Shown: piece by piece, positions 17,875 to 27,057 of the stretch
How the letters are laid out: each line of letters starts with the position of its first letter
How positions within the stretch are numbered: the stretch's first letter is position 1
Assembly: GCA_031385545.1 (NCBI GenBank)
Contig: JANNBN010000033.1
Coordinates: 6,923-70,922, forward strand
DNA from: JANNBN01 sp031385545
GTDB lineage: Bacteria; Actinomycetota; Acidimicrobiia; Acidimicrobiales; JANYDT01
Direction: 5' to 3'
Length of the DNA stretch: 64,000 nt
Program-made: the position numbers and the translations under genes
Notes under the pieces: model-generated
Told to the model about the DNA's origin: nothing
Databases searched by the model: none
What the model saw: the letters and a program-made list of their open reading frames with translations, nothing else

Positions 17875-19084
17875 TCAGCGCTGCGTTTGCCTTGCCGAGT
17901 GCACCTGACAGGTCCCCCTTGGTGGTCGTGACCACGCCGCCCTGCAAGCCCAACCACGCCGCCATCTCGCGGAGTTCTGCGAGCAGTTCGTCGGCGATGA
18001 ATGGTTCATGGATGCCCGGTTCACCCCACGCGGACTGGACCAGCAGGACGCCTGCTGCCCGGTCGGCCTTCAAGTCGACCCGAGCAACCAACTCGTCGCC
18101 GAGCAGAAACGGCAAGACGTAGTAACCGTACTGACGTTTCGCCGCAGGGACGTAGATCTCGATGCGGTAGCGCATACCGAAAAGCCGTTCCGTTCGCTCG
18201 CGCTCCCAGATGAGGGGATCGAACGGTGACAGCAGCGCGCGTGCTGCCACCGTGCGGGGGTGCAGCGCAGCGGGGTGCAGGTATGCCTGCTGTTTCCAAC
18301 CGGCGACGCGCACTGGAATGAGACGGCCGTCCTCAACAAGTTCGTCCAGCCGAGGCTGCGCGTTCTTCAGTCGGTAGTAGTCATCCAGGTCCGTCCGGGT
18401 TCCCACCCCGTGGGCGCGAGCGGCAATCATCAACAGCTCGCGCTGGGCTTCTTCCACGCTGGGGGTGGGCGCGTCGAGGACGTGCTTCGGCAGGATGCGG
18501 TGCACGACGTCGTACTCACGCTCGAAGGATTGGGGGCGTCGGCGCGCGGAGACACGGCCGCACCAGAACAGGTATTCCAACGCCATCTTCTCGTCGCCCC
18601 AGCTCCACCACGGTCCGGCCTTGCGTCGATCGGGGGCGAGCTCAGACGCTGCGATCGGACCGAGTTCCTCGACCCGTTGGTAGACCTCTTCGACGAACCC
18701 GGGCTTTTCCTTGTTGAGCCGGAGTAACCCACCCCAGCCTGTCTCGTGACGCTTTGCCGCCTCCATCCGCCAACGAAGAAGGCGATGCTGCTCGACAGGG
18801 ATCAACGAGGCTTCATGGCCCCAGTACTCGAACAGTTCGTCGGCCAAGATCATCGAGGGCAGCAGATCACGGCGATGCGCGCCCAGCCGTGCGAAGACGG
18901 GCAGTTCCTGCTGACGGGTGAGCACGTTGACGCTGTCCACCTGGATGAGCCCCATGCGATCCACGATGCGGCGGCCGTGGCGACGATCGACCGCACCGGT
19001 GGGCCGTGGGGTGGTGAAACCCTGTGCGGCGATGGCAATTCGGCGAGCCTGAAGAGGTGACAGGGATTCGATGATGCGAGGCAC
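17861..19084 (-). CDS. YcaQ/AlkX-type winged-helix DNA glycosylase-like protein
   Basis: A 407-residue member of the HTH_42 (YcaQ, formerly DUF1006) family. SLSPLQARRIAIAAQGF and RMGLIQVDSVNVLTRQQELPVFARLG fit the N-terminal winged helices. The Q-x-D in IQVDSVNVL matches the catalytic motif described for family members that unhook interstrand crosslinks or remove alkylated bases. WGHEASLIP and AHGVGTRTDL are further family signatures. It is a probable DNA repair enzyme. Confidence 0.87.
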   Translation of the reverse strand: MPRIIESLSPLQARRIAIAAQGFTTPRPTGAVDRRHGRRIVDRMGLIQVDSVNVLTRQQELPVFARLGAHRRDLLPSMILADELFEYWGHEASLIPVEQHRLLRWRMEAAKRHETGWGGLLRLNKEKPGFVEEVYQRVEELGPIAASELAPDRRKAGPWWSWGDEKMALEYLFWCGRVSARRRPQSFEREYDVVHRILPKHVLDAPTPSVEEAQRELLMIAARAHGVGTRTDLDDYYRLKNAQPRLDELVEDGRLIPVRVAGWKQQAYLHPAALHPRTVAARALLSPFDPLIWERERTERLFGMRYRIEIYVPAAKRQYGYYVLPFLLGDELVARVDLKADRAAGVLLVQSAWGEPGIHEPFIADELLAELREMAAWLGLQGGVVTTTKGDLSGALGKANAALITRR

Positions 19085-19207
19085 CGGGCGACGCTACTTC
19101 GCCTGCCCCCGGCCGTCCGTTTGATGAAGGTTGGCGGGCGATCCGTGGTGGCTCGTACCATCAGGCGCGTTCGTCGACTCCCCGTCGACTTGTGACAGGA
19201 GCAAACC

Positions 19208-20053
19208 ATGAGCGACCGCCGACCTCTTGAGACCGGGACCGATGACTTGTTGGGGTGGGTCGAGAACGGAGTTGCCTACCTGAGTTTCAATCGTCCGGCG
19301 AACCGCAACGCGTTGTCGCCGGCAATGTACGACGGTTTCGCTATGGCGCTACCGGTCGTGGCGCAGGATCCGTCGATCGGTTGCCTGGTCGTGACCGGAG
19401 AAGGTGGCGCGTTCTGTGCCGGTGGCGACGTCAAAGGCTTTGCCGAAGGACACAAACGCGACGGGCAAGCCGACAACTCATCGCGGCCCTCAGCGGCTGC
19501 TGCGGTGGACAACCTCCGCCGCTTGCACGTCCTCACAACTCTGGCCATCCACCGGATGCCGAAGATCACGATTGCTGCTGTGCCTGGGGCAGCTGCTGGA
19601 GCGGGCCTGTCGTTCGCGTTGGCGTGCGACATGCGCGTCGCAACCGAGAAGGCTGTGTTCGTCACGGCCTTTGGCAACATCGGTGCCTCAGGCGACTTCG
19701 GCGGAAGCTATTTCCTCACACAACTCGTGGGGCCTTCCAAAGCGAAAGAGCTGTACGTGCTCAGTGAACGTCTCACAGCGCGTCAGGCTGAGCAGTTGGG
19801 GATCGTGAACCGGGTCTTCGCCGACGAAGACTTCGACGCGCTGTCCCGCTCGCTCGCCGAGCGGGTGGCCGCCGGTGCTCCGCTTGCGCAGCGTGCGATG
19901 AAGGAGAACATCAACCGAGCCCTCACCGCTGATCTCGCCGCCTGCCTCGATGCCGAAGCTGCGAACATGGTGGCAACGATGTCGACCGAGGACCATCGGT
20001 CGGCCGTGGCCGCGTTCGTGTCAAAGACAACGCCAGCCTTCGTCGGCAGGTAA
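19208..20053 (+). CDS. Enoyl-CoA hydratase/isomerase family protein, PaaG-like
   Basis: A 281-residue crotonase-fold protein with a good AGGAG ribosome site. The oxyanion-hole segments are FCAGGDVKGFAE and AAGAGLSFALACDMRVA. The first glutamate of true hydratases (GGGCELA) is Ser here (GAGLSFA), and the second (QPE) is Phe. An Asp in NIGASGDFGGSYFL aligns with the catalytic Asp of PaaG-type isomerases. I therefore favour an isomerase acting on ring-epoxide or enoyl-CoA substrates over a hydratase. Confidence 0.82.
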   Translation: MSDRRPLETGTDDLLGWVENGVAYLSFNRPANRNALSPAMYDGFAMALPVVAQDPSIGCLVVTGEGGAFCAGGDVKGFAEGHKRDGQADNSSRPSAAAAVDNLRRLHVLTTLAIHRMPKITIAAVPGAAAGAGLSFALACDMRVATEKAVFVTAFGNIGASGDFGGSYFLTQLVGPSKAKELYVLSERLTARQAEQLGIVNRVFADEDFDALSRSLAERVAAGAPLAQRAMKENINRALTADLAACLDAEAANMVATMSTEDHRSAVAAFVSKTTPAFVGR

Positions 20054-20117
20054 GCCGGAAAATCGGGTTTCAGCCCGGTCACCGTGGCTCAGCTCGCGCG
20101 CGGAGCGGGGATCCCGA

Positions 20118-20176
20118 TTAACCGGTTGGAAACATTTCGACACGAAGACGAAACACAGTGCACACAATGGAGAAAC
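20118..20176 (+). promoter_or_regulatory. GlnR-type nitrogen control tract upstream of amt
   Basis: Alternating half-sites read TTAAC (20118), GAAAC (20129), GACAC (20139), GAAAC (20150), CACAC (20161) and GAAAC (20172). Starts are 11 bp apart except one 10-bp step. The actinobacterial GlnR box is GTNAC-N6-GAAAC repeated, so this is one and a half boxes with weaker left halves. It ends 61 bp before the amt ATG, which fits nitrogen-starvation activation. Confidence 0.55.
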
Positions 20177-20237
20177 GCTGGCGACACAGCATGTGCACCG
20201 CCGAACCGGTCCGTCCCCCGGGTCCGCCACCCTCACC

Positions 20238-21530
20238 ATGACCTCTCACGCACTGATGCTCGCCGACATCGACTCCGGGGCCACCGCCTGGGTGCTTATG
20301 TCCGCAGCCCTCGTCTTGTTCATGACCCCGGGCCTTGCCTTCTTCTACGGAGGCATGGTCCGCGCCAAACACGTTCTCGGCATGCTCATGCAGAACTTCT
20401 TCGCCATGGGCGTCGTGAGTGTGCTGTGGGCCGTCCTCGGGTTCAGCCTTGCGTTCGGTGGCAAGAACGGGTTCATCGGCAACTTCGAATTCGTGGGGCT
20501 GAAGGGACTCAGCAGCGCTGCTGCCCAGATTCCCGGCTACGTGAGGGTCGACAGCGTGGTCGATCTCTCTCTGATCGTGCCTCCGCTGGCGTTCGTCGCC
20601 TACCAGATGATGTTTGCCATCATCACCCCGGCTCTGATCACCGGAGCAACTGCAGACCGTCTGAAGTTCAGCGCCTACGCGGTGTTCATCTCGGCATGGC
20701 TGCTGCTCGTCTACGCACCGATCGCCCACTGGGTGTTCTCGCCGAATGGCTGGCTGTTCAAGATGGGTGCGCTTGACTTCGCCGGCGGCGCAGTGGTTCA
20801 CATCAACGCAGGTATAGCGGCGCTGGCGGTCGTCAAGGTGATCGGCAATCGACGGGGATGGCGCAAAGAACCGATGCCGCCGCACTCGCTTCCGCTGACG
20901 CTGCTCGGCACCGGCATTCTGTGGTTCGGCTGGTTCGGGTTCAACGCCGGTTCTGCGCTCGGAGCCAATGGCCTTGCTGCCCAGGCATTCATCAACACCC
21001 ATCTCGCGGCTGCTGCGGCGATGTGCACCTGGCTCATTGCCGAGAAGGTCAAGGGCGGTCATGCCACCACCCTTGGTGCAGCGTCCGGGGCAGTCGCCGG
21101 TCTTGTTGCAATCACCCCGTGCGCCGGGTTCGTCGGTGGCCTGTCGCCGATCGCCATCGGTGGTGCTGCCGGAGTCGTGTGCTACCTCGCACTCGGTCTG
21201 AAGAACCGTTTCGGGTTCGACGATTCACTCGACGTGATCGGCGTCCACCTGGTGGGCGGCATCCTCGGATCGCTCCTCCTCGGCGTGTTCGCGGACGCCT
21301 CGGTGAATGCCGCTGGGTTCGACGGTCTGCTGCAGGGGAGTGCCGAGTTGCTCAAGGACCAGCTTGTCGCGGTTGTCGTCACCGTGGTCTTCTCCGGCGT
21401 GATGTCGTTCGCGATCGCGAAGCTGATCGACCTCACCATCGGCATGCGGATCACACCCGAGGACGAAGACACCGGCCTAGACCTCAGCCAGCACGCCGAA
21501 ACGGCGTACTCGATGGGTGGCAGGCTGTAG
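20238..21530 (+). CDS. amt: Ammonium transporter Amt
   Basis: A 430-residue integral membrane protein with about eleven membrane segments. FMTPGLAFFYGGMVRAKHVLGMLMQNF is the Amt signature. HINAGIAALA carries the first pore His and DVIGVHLVGGILGSLLLG the second. It conducts NH4+/NH3 into the cell as a trimer. The ATG at 20238 is chosen because upstream in-frame sequence is non-coding promoter DNA. It leads the amt-glnK-glnD operon. Confidence 0.95.
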   Translation: MTSHALMLADIDSGATAWVLMSAALVLFMTPGLAFFYGGMVRAKHVLGMLMQNFFAMGVVSVLWAVLGFSLAFGGKNGFIGNFEFVGLKGLSSAAAQIPGYVRVDSVVDLSLIVPPLAFVAYQMMFAIITPALITGATADRLKFSAYAVFISAWLLLVYAPIAHWVFSPNGWLFKMGALDFAGGAVVHINAGIAALAVVKVIGNRRGWRKEPMPPHSLPLTLLGTGILWFGWFGFNAGSALGANGLAAQAFINTHLAAAAAMCTWLIAEKVKGGHATTLGAASGAVAGLVAITPCAGFVGGLSPIAIGGAAGVVCYLALGLKNRFGFDDSLDVIGVHLVGGILGSLLLGVFADASVNAAGFDGLLQGSAELLKDQLVAVVVTVVFSGVMSFAIAKLIDLTIGMRITPEDEDTGLDLSQHAETAYSMGGRL

Positions 21531-21583
21531 CGGGCCGGTCACACACACCAACGATGCCTGAAACGAACTGTGAGACAACAACG

Positions 21584-21922
21584 ATGAAACTTGTCACCGC
21601 CATCATCAAGCCTTTCAAACTCGACGACGTCAAGACTGCGCTGCGCGAGGCAGGGGTTGCGGGCATGACGGTGTCCGAGGTGCAGGGCTTCGGCCGCCAA
21701 CGCGGTCATACCGAGGTGTATCGAGGCCAGGAGTACACGATCGACTTCGTGCCAAAGGTCCGGGTCGAAGTGCTGGTCGACGAGGGTGACCTCGACCGTG
21801 TGATCGATGCCGTGGTCGGTGCCGCCCGCACCGACAAGATCGGCGACGGAAAGATATGGGTGACCAGCGTCGAGCAGATTGTCCGTATCCGCACGGGTGA
21901 GCGAGATCACGACGCCATTTGA
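21584..21922 (+). CDS. glnK: Nitrogen regulatory protein PII (GlnK/GlnB)
   Basis: A 112-residue PII protein of exact family length: MKLVTAIIKPFKLDDVK, the T-loop FGRQRGHTEVYRGQEYTIDFVPK with Tyr51, and the C-terminal signature GKIWVTSVEQIVRIRTGE. It senses ATP/ADP and 2-oxoglutarate and can plug Amt. Location after amt points to the GlnK role. An upstream ATG (21554) would add ten residues, but 21584 matches the family start. Its 3' end overlaps glnD. Confidence 0.95.
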   Translation: MKLVTAIIKPFKLDDVKTALREAGVAGMTVSEVQGFGRQRGHTEVYRGQEYTIDFVPKVRVEVLVDEGDLDRVIDAVVGAARTDKIGDGKIWVTSVEQIVRIRTGERDHDAI

Positions 21923-24392
21923 TCTCGCGAATAGCGGGGATGGCACCGGTCGGACAGCTGCGCTGGCCGACGCCTTCCGTGTCGCTCGGGGAGACCTGTT
22001 GGCGACCCCGGCTCAGCCGGTCAGCCGCGGCGTCGGCTCCGACGGTTGCCGCGGCGGCCTGGGCCTCGTTGCCGAGCTGACAGCACTCACGTTCGAATTC
22101 ATCCGAGAAATTGCTGCGGAGTGTCAGTGGCCGCCGGGATGGGCATTGGTTGCGACCGGCGGTACGGGTCGCGGCGAGCTGTGCCCGGGTAGCGACATCG
22201 ACTTGTTGTTGCTGCATCCGAAGAAGGTTTCCGACGCGGAGATTGCCGCGTTCGGTGAACCGCTTTGGTATCCCCTCTGGAACGTCGGGCTGAGCGTCGC
22301 ACCCGGAGTTCATACGGTTGACTCTGCAGTCGAGCTGGGTGAGCGAGAAGTGCTGTCGGCACTCTCGTGGATGGACGCGCTGCATCTGGCGGGTGATGGC
22401 TCGGTCACCGACCGGTTCATCCGCGACGCGGGCGCGTCGCGTCGCAAACATGCCAGGCGCCAGTTCGCGGAGATTGTCGACCTGACGCACCAGCGCCACA
22501 CCCGTGTCGGTGATGTTGCGTTCCTGCTTGGGCCCGACCTGCGTGACGGGCGCGGTGGGTTGCGGGATCTGCTTGTGCTTCGCTGGTTGGCGGCCTTGGG
22601 CTCAGCTGACGTCAGTGCGCTACAGGAACGCGATCCTGCCGAGATGGTGGGCGAACGCGATACGTTGCTCGCCGTTCGGGCCGAGTTGCATCGCACCACC
22701 GGCCGCCCGCACGATGTCCTGGCACTCCAGGAGCAGGACGCGGTTGCGGCTGCGTTGGGTATGGCCGATGCCGACGCGTTGCTGTCCGCCGTCAGTGCGG
22801 CCGCCCGCACCATTGCGTGGTGTTGCGACGAAACGCTTCGCCGGGTCGGTATGTTCCTCAATCGTCAGCGCACATATCGGTTCGGCCACCGAACCTGGCT
22901 GACGTCAGACATCGCGGTCGAGCGCGGAGAGCTGGTGCTGAGCGATACGGCGGACCGCGATGATCCGTCACTTCCGTTGCGGGTTGGCGCAGCCGCCGCG
23001 TTACACGCGCTACCGATCTCCCGTGATGCACTTCGCTCGCTTGCCGAGCATGCGCCGACGATGCCGCAGGTCTGGCCGGATCGGGCGCGACACGCGCTTG
23101 TTGCGCTGCTCGGGGCAGGACAACCCACCATCGATGTTTTCGAGGCGTTGGATCGCTATGAGCTGTTGCAGCGAGCGCTTCCGGAGTGGGCGACGGTGCG
23201 GTGCAAGCCGCAGCGCAACGCATACCATCGGTTCACTGTCGACAGGCACCTGGTCGAAGCAGCCGTGAACGCTGCAGGACTTGTTCGTACAGTCGCTCGC
23301 CCGGACCTGCTGCTGGTCGGCACCTGGCTGCACGACATCGGTAAGGGCTATCCGGGCGACCACACCGACGTAGGGGTGGTTCTCATCGATGACATTGCCC
23401 GGCGGATCGGGTTTGCCGACGACGAGATCACCACGCTCGTTGCGCTGGTCCGGCTTCACCTGCTCTTACCGGAGACCGCAACCCGCCGTGACCTGACCGA
23501 TCCATCCGTGATCGAAAACGTTGCCCGCCTCGTCGGCGATGTCGATACCCTGCAGCTACTCCGCGCATTGACCGAGGCCGATTCGCTTGCGACCGGCCCG
23601 ACTGCCTGGAGTCAGTGGAAGGCGCAATTGTGCGACGACCTGGTGAACCGGGTCGAACGGGTACTCGCCGGTCATCGGCCGCCCGAACCGCAACTTCCAG
23701 ATGGCCCCGGAGCGCACGCCGCACTTGCCGAAGTGCGCAACGGAAAAGGTATGTCGCTGCAAGTCGCACCAGATGCTTCGGCACCGGACCTCACGGTTCT
23801 CACGGTCGCCGCAGTCGACCGGACCGGGTTGTTCAGTGCACTGACCGGGGCGTTGGCGGTCAACGGCGCCGAGGTCCTGGGCGCTGACGTGTGGACGACC
23901 GAGGACGGGATCGCCCTCGACGTGATGCGTATCAGCCGGCGCCTTGGAGGCGAAACGGATTGGCGTCGTGTCGAAAGACTGATGCGTGGTGCGCTCGAAG
24001 GAACGGTGGACCTGCGGGTAGAGCTGGACAAACGGGCGAAGTCCTACGGCCGGGCCGACGGTGTGGGCGCAGCGCCGGAAGTACTGGTCGACGATGACAT
24101 CGAAGAGCGTGCCACTGTGGTGGAGGTTCGATCCCCCGACATGATCGGCCTGCTCTACCGCGTTGCTGCAACGCTCACGTCGCTCGGCCTCGACATCAGA
24201 GCTGCGAAGGTGACGACGCTGGGCCACGACGTGGTCGACTCTTTCTCCGTAGTTCGAGTGCTACCAGACGGTACCCGGGCGAAGCACAGTCCGCTCGGCC
24301 CGACGAACAGCGACGTGCGCGACGCGTTGTTGCTGGAGCTCAGCCCCGAGCGCCGACCGGCTCAGGAACCTGGTTCAACACCCGTTCGATGA
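21897..24392 (+). CDS. glnD: PII uridylyl/adenylyltransferase GlnD
   Basis: An 831-residue protein. The nucleotidyltransferase domain is GGTGRGELCPGSDIDLLLLHP, followed by GPDLRDGRGGLRDL. An HD domain (LLLVGTWLHDIGKGYPGDHT) and two C-terminal ACT domains (AVDRTGLFSALTGALA, SPDMIGLLYRVAATL) come after. It modifies PII at the T-loop Tyr; actinobacterial GlnD adenylylates. The GTG at 21897 lies inside the glnK 3' end and is the best start, since no downstream ATG precedes the domain; TTG at 21879 is an alternative. Confidence 0.93.
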   Translation: MSEITTPFDLANSGDGTGRTAALADAFRVARGDLLATPAQPVSRGVGSDGCRGGLGLVAELTALTFEFIREIAAECQWPPGWALVATGGTGRGELCPGSDIDLLLLHPKKVSDAEIAAFGEPLWYPLWNVGLSVAPGVHTVDSAVELGEREVLSALSWMDALHLAGDGSVTDRFIRDAGASRRKHARRQFAEIVDLTHQRHTRVGDVAFLLGPDLRDGRGGLRDLLVLRWLAALGSADVSALQERDPAEMVGERDTLLAVRAELHRTTGRPHDVLALQEQDAVAAALGMADADALLSAVSAAARTIAWCCDETLRRVGMFLNRQRTYRFGHRTWLTSDIAVERGELVLSDTADRDDPSLPLRVGAAAALHALPISRDALRSLAEHAPTMPQVWPDRARHALVALLGAGQPTIDVFEALDRYELLQRALPEWATVRCKPQRNAYHRFTVDRHLVEAAVNAAGLVRTVARPDLLLVGTWLHDIGKGYPGDHTDVGVVLIDDIARRIGFADDEITTLVALVRLHLLLPETATRRDLTDPSVIENVARLVGDVDTLQLLRALTEADSLATGPTAWSQWKAQLCDDLVNRVERVLAGHRPPEPQLPDGPGAHAALAEVRNGKGMSLQVAPDASAPDLTVLTVAAVDRTGLFSALTGALAVNGAEVLGADVWTTEDGIALDVMRISRRLGGETDWRRVERLMRGALEGTVDLRVELDKRAKSYGRADGVGAAPEVLVDDDIEERATVVEVRSPDMIGLLYRVAATLTSLGLDIRAAKVTTLGHDVVDSFSVVRVLPDGTRAKHSPLGPTNSDVRDALLLELSPERRPAQEPGSTPVR

Positions 24393-25230
24393 ACTGATCT
24401 GCCGACTCGTGGTCGAGCGTGTGCGCAGAGCGCAGCGTTGTCTTGACGCGGGCGGAGAGCCCCCCGATGGCAAACGGCGTGTCGAGCACCACCATCAGCC
24501 GCTCGGTGACCTCGGCCAGATCATTTGCTGGTTCTCGGTCATCGAGGTGGTTCACGATCATCGCGAATTTCGCGTTCGACACGCGTGCGACGTGATCGCC
24601 GGTGCGAAGGACCGATGCCAGGCGGCGGGCAACTTCGATGAGAACTGCATCGCCGAACTCGCTCCCGTTGGCCTCGTTGGTCTCGACGAGTCCTGGAGTA
24701 CCGACGACGATCAGCCCGACGCGAACACCCTTGTCCATGGCCCGTTCGAGGAGCACGTCGAACATGGCTGCGTTTGCGGTCTGGGTGAGCGGATCGTGGT
24801 GTTCGATCTCTCGGATTCGGTGTTCGATCTCGACACGATCTGTTGCATCGTGGATGGTGAGGACTGTGCCGGACACAGCCTGGTCGTGTCGAAGATCAGC
24901 CATCGTCACGTCGACCCACACCGGGTTACTTTCGCCGGGGAGTTGCAGGCCCCGTAGCGTTGCCAAGTGACCGCCGGCCGTTTCGGCTGCCGTCTGGAGC
25001 TCGTCGAGCTTTGCGTAGGCGTCCATACCGAATAGTTCAGACAACGTGCGGCCGGGGCAGAGGGCCGGCTCGAAGCCGAAAAGGTCGCGCACTGCATGGC
25101 TTGCCGACTCGATCTGGCCGGCCCGGAGAACCAGGACGACGTCCTCGGTAGCCGAGAGACGTTCGGCCAGTCCTGCATCGGAATGCCGGCGAGCTCGGGC
25201 GAAAAGGGAGAAGTTTGAGTGCTTTGCCAT
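24340..25230 (-). CDS. PAS domain protein with degenerate GGDEF domain
   Basis: A 296-residue cytosolic protein. A PAS-like N-terminal half (VLRAGQIESASHAVRDLFGFEPALCPGRTLSELF) is followed by a GGDEF-fold domain (EHHDPLTQTANAAMFDVLLERAM). Where active cyclases have R-x-GGDEF, this one reads ARVSNAKFAMIV, so the catalytic residues are lost. It probably acts as a receptor or adaptor. Its 3' end overlaps convergent glnD by 53 bp, unusually long. Confidence 0.8.
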   Translation of the reverse strand: MAKHSNFSLFARARRHSDAGLAERLSATEDVVLVLRAGQIESASHAVRDLFGFEPALCPGRTLSELFGMDAYAKLDELQTAAETAGGHLATLRGLQLPGESNPVWVDVTMADLRHDQAVSGTVLTIHDATDRVEIEHRIREIEHHDPLTQTANAAMFDVLLERAMDKGVRVGLIVVGTPGLVETNEANGSEFGDAVLIEVARRLASVLRTGDHVARVSNAKFAMIVNHLDDREPANDLAEVTERLMVVLDTPFAIGGLSARVKTTLRSAHTLDHESADQFIERVLNQVPEPVGARG

Positions 25231-25314
25231 GTTCTTGGACCGTGAACGTCAGAGGGCCGCAACGCTCAGCGAAGCGACCAATTCATAAGCGGACGCATAA
25301 TCTATCGGCATGTC

Positions 25315-25333
25315 AGGGCTATCCCATAACCCT
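25315..25333. promoter_or_regulatory. Dyad in the PAS-GGDEF/guaA divergent region
   Basis: AGGGCTATCCCATAACCCT is a 19-base near-palindrome (one mismatched pair) lying 84 bp after the PAS-GGDEF start and 101 bp before guaA. It could be an operator for either gene. No known consensus fits it in my reading. Confidence 0.3.
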
Positions 25334-25434
25334 TGACCAGATTGTCAGACATGTTTCCCGATTCATCCCGAACCTCAACCCCACCTCAATCGTCGTGGGA
25401 GGCGGGTAGATTGTCTCACTTGAGCGCTTCGGAC

Positions 25435-27054
25435 ATGCCCAGAACCGACCCCTTCGACCCCCGTGTCGGCAACTCAGTCGACAACTCGGTCGGCGGCGAT
25501 GGTCATCGGTCTCCCGTCCGCCAGACGGTCCTGGTGGTCGACTTCGGCGCCCAATACGCGCAGCTCATCGCCCGCCGTGTGCGTGAGTTGCGGGTGCACA
25601 GCGAAATCGTCCCCACATCGCTCACACCGCAGCAGATCGCGGACCGTCACCCGGTGGCCATCATCCTCAGCGGTGGCCCTGCCAGCGTCCACGTTGCGGG
25701 TGCACCGTCGATCGACCCCGGCATCTACGAGCTGGGCATCCCCATCTTCGGCATCTGCTACGGCGTGCAGCTCATCACGCAGCAGTTGGGGGGCGTCGTC
25801 GCCAACACCGGCAAAGGGGAATACGGCCGTACCTCGCTGACCGTCACGCAACCCGAGGCGACCGTGCTTGCCGACCAGCCGTTGGAACAAGACGTGTGGA
25901 TGAGTCACTTCGATTCCATCCAGACCCTGCCACCCGGTTTTGTGGCCACCGCACGCACGGACGAGATTCCGGTCGCCGCAATCGCCTGCAACGAACGGCG
26001 CATCCACGGTGTCCAGTACCACCCCGAAGTAGGGCACACCCCGTTCGGTCAAGACGTGCTCAGACGATTCCTGTTCGACGTGGCGGGGTGCGACGGAAGC
26101 TGGACGAATGATTCCATCATTGACACGCAGGTCGCTCGCATCCGCGAACTGGTCGGAACCGACAAGGTGATGTGCGCACTGTCCGGTGGGGTCGACTCGG
26201 CGGTGGCAGCGGCTCTGGTGTTCAAGGCGATCGGCGACCAGCTCACCTGCGTCTACGTCGACACGGGTCTGATGCGCTCAGGCGAGACCGACCAGATCGA
26301 GGAGACGTTCGTCGACCATTTCGGCGTTCGGCTCATCACGGTCGATGCATCCGAGCGCTTCTTTTCTGCCCTCGACGACATCTCCGAGCCGGAGCGGAAG
26401 CGCAAGATCATCGGCGAACAGTTCATTCGGGTGTTCGAGGAAACCGCCCGGGCCATGAGTGCCGAGGGCTGCAAGTGGTTGGTGCAGGGAACGCTGTATC
26501 CCGACGTGATCGAGTCCGGTGGTGGGCACGCGTCGACCATCAAGAGTCATCACAACGTGGGCGGACTTCCGGACGACATGGATTTCGAACTCATCGAACC
26601 GCTGCGCGAGTTGTTCAAGGACGAAGTGCGCGCCGTCGGCGCACAACTCGGGCTCCCCGATGAGATCACGTGGCGCCAGCCCTTCCCCGGGCCGGGCCTC
26701 GGCGTACGGGTCGTCGGCGCGCTGACCAAGGAACGCGTCGACATCGTTCGTGCCGCAGACGCCATCGTTCGTGCCGAGGTGAAAGCGGCCGGCATGGAAC
26801 GCGAATTGTGGCAGGCGTTCGCAGTTCTTCCTGTTGTCCGCAGCGTCGGCGTGATGGGCGACGAGCGGACCTACGCGTATCCCATCGTGCTGCGTGCGGT
26901 CACCTCGGACGACGCAATGACGGCGGACTGGGCCCGCCTTCCGTACGAACTGGTGGACCGCATTTCACGTCGCATCGTCAACGAGGTCAAGGGAGTCAAC
27001 CGGGTCGTGCTCGACGTCACCTCGAAGCCACCCGGCACCATCGAATGGGAGTGA
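25435..27054 (+). CDS. guaA: GMP synthase (glutamine-hydrolysing)
   Basis: A 539-residue enzyme. The class I glutamine amidotransferase domain has VVDFGAQYAQLIARRVREL, FGICYGVQL with the nucleophile Cys, and HGVQYHPEV. The ATP-pyrophosphatase loop is ALSGGVDSAVAAAL, and the C-terminal dimer domain ends PPGTIEWE. It converts XMP to GMP. The ATG at 25435 leaves a 30-residue leader before the conserved RQTVLVVDFG; an ATG at 25351 would make it longer than usual. It ends 3 bp from a convergent gene. Confidence 0.96.
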   Translation: MPRTDPFDPRVGNSVDNSVGGDGHRSPVRQTVLVVDFGAQYAQLIARRVRELRVHSEIVPTSLTPQQIADRHPVAIILSGGPASVHVAGAPSIDPGIYELGIPIFGICYGVQLITQQLGGVVANTGKGEYGRTSLTVTQPEATVLADQPLEQDVWMSHFDSIQTLPPGFVATARTDEIPVAAIACNERRIHGVQYHPEVGHTPFGQDVLRRFLFDVAGCDGSWTNDSIIDTQVARIRELVGTDKVMCALSGGVDSAVAAALVFKAIGDQLTCVYVDTGLMRSGETDQIEETFVDHFGVRLITVDASERFFSALDDISEPERKRKIIGEQFIRVFEETARAMSAEGCKWLVQGTLYPDVIESGGGHASTIKSHHNVGGLPDDMDFELIEPLRELFKDEVRAVGAQLGLPDEITWRQPFPGPGLGVRVVGALTKERVDIVRAADAIVRAEVKAAGMERELWQAFAVLPVVRSVGVMGDERTYAYPIVLRAVTSDDAMTADWARLPYELVDRISRRIVNEVKGVNRVVLDVTSKPPGTIEWE

Positions 27055-27057
27055 GAC

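Noticed and set aside
25231..25434. Purine riboswitch upstream of guaA
   Set aside because: The conserved three-way junction elements of purine riboswitches (TATA...GTTTCTACC...) are not present.
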